From positions 1 to 21,504 of the forward strand of contig JBOGFI010000136.1 of the NCBI GenBank assembly GCA_050743365.1: a stretch of 21,504 nt of DNA, given 5' to 3'. Each line of letters begins with the position of its first letter. Positions within the stretch are counted from its first letter, which is position 1. A program made the position numbers and the translations under genes. The notes beneath the pieces are model-generated. The model was not told the origin of the DNA. It saw only the letters and a program-made list of their open reading frames with translations, and ran no database searches. Source of the DNA: JBOGFI01 sp050743365. Its GTDB lineage: Bacteria; Actinomycetota; Acidimicrobiia; IMCC26256; JACDBD01. Shown here one piece after another: positions 17,959-21,504 of the stretch.

Positions 17959-19386
17959 ATGCCCGAGCGGGCTGGCCGGGAACACGGAACGGCGCCGGAC
18001 CCTCCCCGGATGACGGGGTTGGCGCTGAGCCAAGAAGCGGTCGACGCCATGCTGACGCTGGTCGCTTCGTTGGCGAGTCGCGCGATCCCGGGGGTCGACG
18101 GCGTGGGGGTCTCGCTCGTGCGCGACGAGCGCCTCGTCACCGCCGCGTGCAGCGACGAGGTCGTCCGCGAGCTCGACTCGGCTCAGTACGACACCGGCGA
18201 GGGACCAAGCGTCGCCGCGTTCCGCGACCGGCGACCGATCCGGTTCGAATCGGCGTCGCCGGACCTCCGGTGGCCGCGGTTCGAGCCGGCCTTCAGCCGG
18301 AAGGGGTTCGCCAGCGTCCTCTCGCTTCCATTGCTGACCGCGGGCCGGCCCGTCGGTGTTCTCAACCTGTACTCGCGCGCCGCCGAGGCGCCCGGCGCGG
18401 CGCCCGAGCAGCTGGCGTGGGACTTCGCGCGCGAGGCGGCGACGATCCTGGCGAGCTCGCGGCCGCATGCCGGTGTCGAGGAGCTCCCGGACCAATTCCA
18501 GGACGCGGCCCGGTCCCGGGAGCTCATCGCCCAGGCCCAGGGAATCCTCATGGAGCGCAAAGGCTTCGCCCCCGACGAGGCCTTCGACTGGCTGCGCCGC
18601 CACTCGCAGCACAGCGACACCAGGCTCCGCGCGGTGGCGCAGGAGGTCGTGGACTCGTCCCACTACCCGACCGACCTGGCCGAGGCATTCTCGGCCATCG
18701 CTCGCAGGCTGTTCGACGCCGACACCGTGGAGGGCACGCTGAAGCAGATCGTGAACCTCGCGGTCGAGATGATCGACGGCTGCGACTACGCCGGCGTCTC
18801 CCTCGTCCTGGGCCTCAGCATCACCACGCCCGTGTTCAGCGACGAGATCGTGGCTGCCGCGGACGCGGTGCAGTACGAGACCGACGAGGGCCCGTGTCTG
18901 GACGCCCTCCGGCTCCAGGCGACGTTCGAGGCGGGCGACCTCGCCCACGACGCGCGGTGGCCCAGGTTCGGCCCCCGGGTCGCCGAGCTGGGCGTCGCGG
19001 GCCTGCTCGCGTACCACCTCTTCGCGCACGAGCGCACCCTCGGCGCGCTCAACCTGTACTCCCGCACCGCCCGCGCCTTCGACGACGCCGCCCACCGGAC
19101 GGGCGCGATCTTCGCCGCCCATGCGGCCATCGCCCTCTCGGCGGCGCAGACCCACGAGGGCACCCTCGAGGAGAGCGCCGGCATGAAATCCGCGCTCGAG
19201 TCACGGGACATCATCGGGCAGGCGAAGGGCATCCTCATGGAGCGGGAGAGCATCACCGCCGGCGAGGCGTTCGAGGTCCTCCGGCGGGCCTCGCAACACA
19301 TCAACGTCAAGCTGCGGGAGGTCGCGCGGCGCGTCACCGAGACCGGTGAGTCACCCGACCCCGGCGCGCCGCCGCCCGACCAATAG
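17959..19386 (+). CDS. Tandem GAF-ANTAR-GAF-ANTAR regulator
   Basis: The 475-residue protein has two copies of a GAF-ANTAR unit. GAF1 (about 20-170) and GAF2 (about 235-405) share VGVSLV/AGVSLVLG, YDTGEGPS/YETDEGPC, DLRWPRFEPAF/DARWPRFGPRV and GVLNLYSRAAEA/GALNLYSRTARA. ANTAR1 (about 180-235) and ANTAR2 (about 410-465) share SRELIAQAQGILMER and SRDIIGQAKGILMER, offset by 229 residues. ANTAR domains bind paired RNA hairpins and act as antiterminators; GAF domains sense ligands. Ordinary members have one unit of about 240 residues. The ATG at 17959 has a Shine-Dalgarno sequence; an upstream GTG at 17914 is possible. It stands between STAS and sigma-factor genes. Confidence 0.9.
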   Translation: MPERAGREHGTAPDPPRMTGLALSQEAVDAMLTLVASLASRAIPGVDGVGVSLVRDERLVTAACSDEVVRELDSAQYDTGEGPSVAAFRDRRPIRFESASPDLRWPRFEPAFSRKGFASVLSLPLLTAGRPVGVLNLYSRAAEAPGAAPEQLAWDFAREAATILASSRPHAGVEELPDQFQDAARSRELIAQAQGILMERKGFAPDEAFDWLRRHSQHSDTRLRAVAQEVVDSSHYPTDLAEAFSAIARRLFDADTVEGTLKQIVNLAVEMIDGCDYAGVSLVLGLSITTPVFSDEIVAAADAVQYETDEGPCLDALRLQATFEAGDLAHDARWPRFGPRVAELGVAGLLAYHLFAHERTLGALNLYSRTARAFDDAAHRTGAIFAAHAAIALSAAQTHEGTLEESAGMKSALESRDIIGQAKGILMERESITAGEAFEVLRRASQHINVKLREVARRVTETGESPDPGAPPPDQ

Positions 19387-19401
19387 CCCGAGCTGCGGCA
19401 G

Positions 19402-20553
19402 TCAGCGCGCCGACGCGGGCTCGGGCTCCTTCGGGAGGCCGAGCACCCGCTCGCCGATGATGTTGCGCTGCACCTCGGCCGTGCCCCCGCCGATCGTGAG
19501 CGCGGCCGAGTAGAGGAAGCCGAGCGCCCACGTCGACTCCTCGCGGCCGAACGGGCCTCGGTCGATCAGCACCCCGGCGGTGCCGGCGAGCTCTAAGGCC
19601 AGGCCCATCACGTGGCGGCCGTGGTCGTCGGCGAGGGCCTTGCGGACCGACGCCTCCGGCCCCGGCTCCATACCCCGGACCGTGGCGGAGATGGTCCGCA
19701 GCCGGATCAGCCGAAGCACCTCGGACTCGACGTAGAGCGCGGCGAGCCGCTGCCGCAGCCGAGGGTCGGTCACCCCGCCCTCGGTCCGCACCAGGTCGAG
19801 CAGGTCGCCGGCGGTCGGGCCCTCGCCCCACAGCGCTCCCTCACCCGACAGCGAGACCCGCTCGTTGCCGAGCGTCACCTTGGCCAGCCGCCATCCGTCG
19901 TGCGCGGTGCCCACGAGGTTCGCATGGGGGACTCGCACGCGGTCGAGGAAGACCTCGTTGAAGTCGGCGGCGCCGTTCATCTGCTTGATGGGACGCGTGC
20001 TGATCCCGGGCGACCGCATGTCGACCACGAAGTAGGAGATGCCGCGGTGCCGCTCCGCGTCGGGGTCAGTACGCGCGAGGAGGATGCCGTACCGGGCCAA
20101 GTGGGCGAAGGTCGTCCAGATCTTCTGCCCGTCGACGACCCACTCGTCGCCGTCGCGCTCGGCTCGGGTGGTGAGCGACGCGAGGTCGCTGCCGGCGTCG
20201 GGCTCGCTGAACAGCTGGCACCACAGCTCGGAGCCGTCGAGGATCCCGGGCAGGAACCGCTCGTGCTGGTCGGGGGTGCCCGCCACCAGCAGCGTCGGCC
20301 CCGCCCACCCGATGCCGATCGGGTTCACCGGTCGCGGTGCGCGTGCCGCCCGCAGCTCCTCGTCGATCACGAGCTGCTGGACGGGCGAGGCGTCGAGGCC
20401 CCAGGGCTTCGGCCAGTGCGGGGCCGCGTAGCCCGCGCCGGCGAGGCGCCGGAGCCAGTCGCCCGGGAACCTGCCCCGCGGAGCATGCTCACGCAGGAAG
20501 GCGCGCACCTCGGAGCGGTGCTGCTCCGACTCGGGCGGCAGGTCGAGGTCCAT
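19402..20553 (-). CDS. Acyl-CoA dehydrogenase family protein
   Basis: The 383-residue flavoprotein has all three acyl-CoA dehydrogenase domains. They are an N-terminal helical domain (SEVRAFLREHAP), a central beta domain with the FAD/substrate stretch CQLFSEPDAGSDLASL and GQKIWTTFAHLARYGILLART, and a C-terminal helical domain ending in GGGTAEVQRNIIGERVLGLP. It would oxidise an acyl-CoA to the enoyl-CoA and pass electrons to ETF. The substrate cannot be told from sequence; it resembles the many actinobacterial FadE paralogues used for fatty acids or sterols. The ATG at 20553 follows TAGCTT (minus strand, 20567-20562) by 8 nt. It is convergent with the GAF-ANTAR gene and divergent from the sigma gene. 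Confidence 0.93.
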   Translation of the reverse strand: MDLDLPPESEQHRSEVRAFLREHAPRGRFPGDWLRRLAGAGYAAPHWPKPWGLDASPVQQLVIDEELRAARAPRPVNPIGIGWAGPTLLVAGTPDQHERFLPGILDGSELWCQLFSEPDAGSDLASLTTRAERDGDEWVVDGQKIWTTFAHLARYGILLARTDPDAERHRGISYFVVDMRSPGISTRPIKQMNGAADFNEVFLDRVRVPHANLVGTAHDGWRLAKVTLGNERVSLSGEGALWGEGPTAGDLLDLVRTEGGVTDPRLRQRLAALYVESEVLRLIRLRTISATVRGMEPGPEASVRKALADDHGRHVMGLALELAGTAGVLIDRGPFGREESTWALGFLYSAALTIGGGTAEVQRNIIGERVLGLPKEPEPASAR

Positions 20554-20686
20554 CGGCCGCGAAGCTATCGCCCGTGTCTCGGCACGGGGCGGCCCGGGCG
20601 TCCGGAGCGGGAGCATCCGGAGGGGGCGGCGGCCACGAACAGCAGGCAGAGCGGGTGGTGCCGTCGACCCGCACAGGACCGGTGAC

Positions 20687-21274
20687 GTGACGAGCGAGGA
20701 CCTGCGGGCCGCGAGCGACGCCAAGCTCGTGGTGGCGATCGGCCGCTTCCGGCAGGAGGCGCTGGCCGAGGTGTACCGCCGCCACGCCGGGGCTGCCTTC
20801 GGGCTCGCCCAGCGGATCGTCGGCGATCGGGCCATGGCCGAGGAGGTCGTGCAGGAGGTGTTCCTCCGCATCTGGAACGAGCCCGAGAAGTTCGACCCGG
20901 CGCGCGGCACGCTGCGGTCGTACGTCCTGGCGCACACGCACGGCCGGAGCGTGGACGTCGTGCGGTCGGAAGCATCCCGGCGGGCGCGCGAGGGGCGCGA
21001 GGCCCGCCGCACGGCCGAATCGGGCTACGACCTCGAGCGCGAGGTGCTGGACCTCACTCTGGCCGAGCAGGTACGCGATGCCCTGGCGGGCCTCAGCGAC
21101 GGCGAGCGCAGCGCGATCGAGCTCGCGTACTTCGGCGGGCACACCTACCGCGAGGCGGCGGTCCTCCTGGGCGAGCCCGAGGGCACCGTCAAGAGCCGGA
21201 TCCGTTCGGGCCTCGGGCGTCTGCGTCACGCCCTGGCCGACAGCGGGGTGGGAAGGGCATGGCGAGAGAGCTGA
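20687..21274 (+). CDS. ECF RNA polymerase sigma factor (SigK/ECF19-like)
   Basis: The 195-residue protein contains sigma region 2 (about 25-95: YRRHAGAAFGLAQRIVGDRAMAEEVVQEVFLRIW, then FDPARGTLRSYVLAHTHGRSVDVVR). Region 4 is at about 130-185 (LAGLSDGERSAIELAYFGGHTYREAAVLLGEPEGTVKSRIRSGLGRLR). FDPxRGTLRSY and the AYFGGHTYREAA pattern resemble SigK-type ECF factors, which are held by RskA-like membrane anti-sigma proteins. The GTG at 20687 has AGGA 8 nt upstream. The end overlaps the anti-sigma gene by 16 nt, so both are made together. Confidence 0.92.
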   Translation: MTSEDLRAASDAKLVVAIGRFRQEALAEVYRRHAGAAFGLAQRIVGDRAMAEEVVQEVFLRIWNEPEKFDPARGTLRSYVLAHTHGRSVDVVRSEASRRAREGREARRTAESGYDLEREVLDLTLAEQVRDALAGLSDGERSAIELAYFGGHTYREAAVLLGEPEGTVKSRIRSGLGRLRHALADSGVGRAWRES

Positions 21275-21504
21275 GCCACGAGGAGCTGGAAGAGCTGCTG
21301 GGCGCGTATGCGCTCGACGCCGTGAGCGGGGACGAGCGCGGGCAGATCGAGCGCTACCTCGAGCGCAGCCCCCGCGCCCGCGCCGAGGTGGCCGAGCTGC
21401 GTGAGACGGCCGCGCTGCTCGCGCACGCGGGCGGCGACGCGCCCGAGGGCCTGTGGGACCGGATCGAGCAGTCGCTCGGAGCCGAGGCCCCCCGCCTGCG
21501 GCCC
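21259..21504 (+). CDS. Anti-sigma factor, RskA-like (5' part only; runs off the window)
   Basis: An ATG at 21259, preceded by GGAAGGG, opens a frame with no stop for 82 codons to the window end. The product starts with SHEELEELLGAYALDAVSGDERGQIERYLERSPRARAEVAELRETAALL. This is the N-terminal sigma-binding domain of RskA-type anti-sigma factors (family pattern LLGAYALDAL..DER..E.HL). Zinc-containing members have HxxxCxxC in this region; here the equivalent stretch (RSPRARAEV) has no Cys, so the domain is zinc-free. A membrane helix and C-terminal extracytoplasmic domain are expected beyond the window. The start lies inside the sigma-factor gene, 16 nt before its end. Confidence 0.82.
   Translation, partial: MARELSHEELEELLGAYALDAVSGDERGQIERYLERSPRARAEVAELRETAALLAHAGGDAPEGLWDRIEQSLGAEAPRLRP

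Overview
The window reads as a very GC-rich, gene-dense actinobacterial chromosome. An Actinomycetota member near Acidimicrobiia is my best guess (inference). Support comes from G/C-ending codons, frequent GTG/TTG starts, a FolP2-type protein, GAF-ANTAR and STAS regulators, an SigK/RskA-like sigma/anti-sigma pair, and many genes whose start codon sits 6-9 nt after a TANNNT box without a Shine-Dalgarno sequence (probable leaderless mRNAs). Most of the window is core housekeeping sequence with one clear foreign intrusion.

Layout. 1-4057: a membrane protein cut by the window edge (minus) is divergent from a CoxE-like VWA protein, with a 9-bp inverted repeat between them. An ACT-domain protein (minus) is divergent from nadD-rsfS (NAD synthesis, ribosome silencing). 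4189-6399: a RibD-C/DHFR-like reductase faces a hisH-hisF pair (minus) whose HisF-like subunit lacks the catalytic Asp130; a tRNA-Ala(GGC) lies upstream of hisH. 6493-13965: leuS, a small HExxH protein, comEA, comEC (without nuclease domain), a FolP2-like protein and holA all run rightward, tightly packed. rpsT is convergent with holA.

14220-17029 is the most interesting part. Between rpsT and lepA lies a two-motif LAGLIDADG homing-endonuclease gene with two helix-turn-helix units. Its base composition and codon use differ from the neighbours. Its 3' end overlaps lepA out of frame by 71 nt, so the foreign segment itself encodes the first ~23 residues of LepA, including the GTPase P-loop. Codon use switches abruptly near 15316. 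I interpret this as a homing endonuclease that invaded lepA at its P-loop codons and replaced the original 5' end with a recoded, probably cleavage-resistant copy, leaving a hybrid but intact lepA. It is neither an intein nor visibly an intron.

17036-21504: a small conserved hypothetical and a STAS anti-sigma antagonist (minus), a tandemly duplicated GAF-ANTAR-GAF-ANTAR regulator (plus), an acyl-CoA dehydrogenase (minus), and an ECF sigma factor overlapping its anti-sigma gene, which runs off the end and has no zinc-binding cysteines in the visible part. This right-hand part is regulatory and accessory, in contrast to the translation, replication and competence genes to its left.
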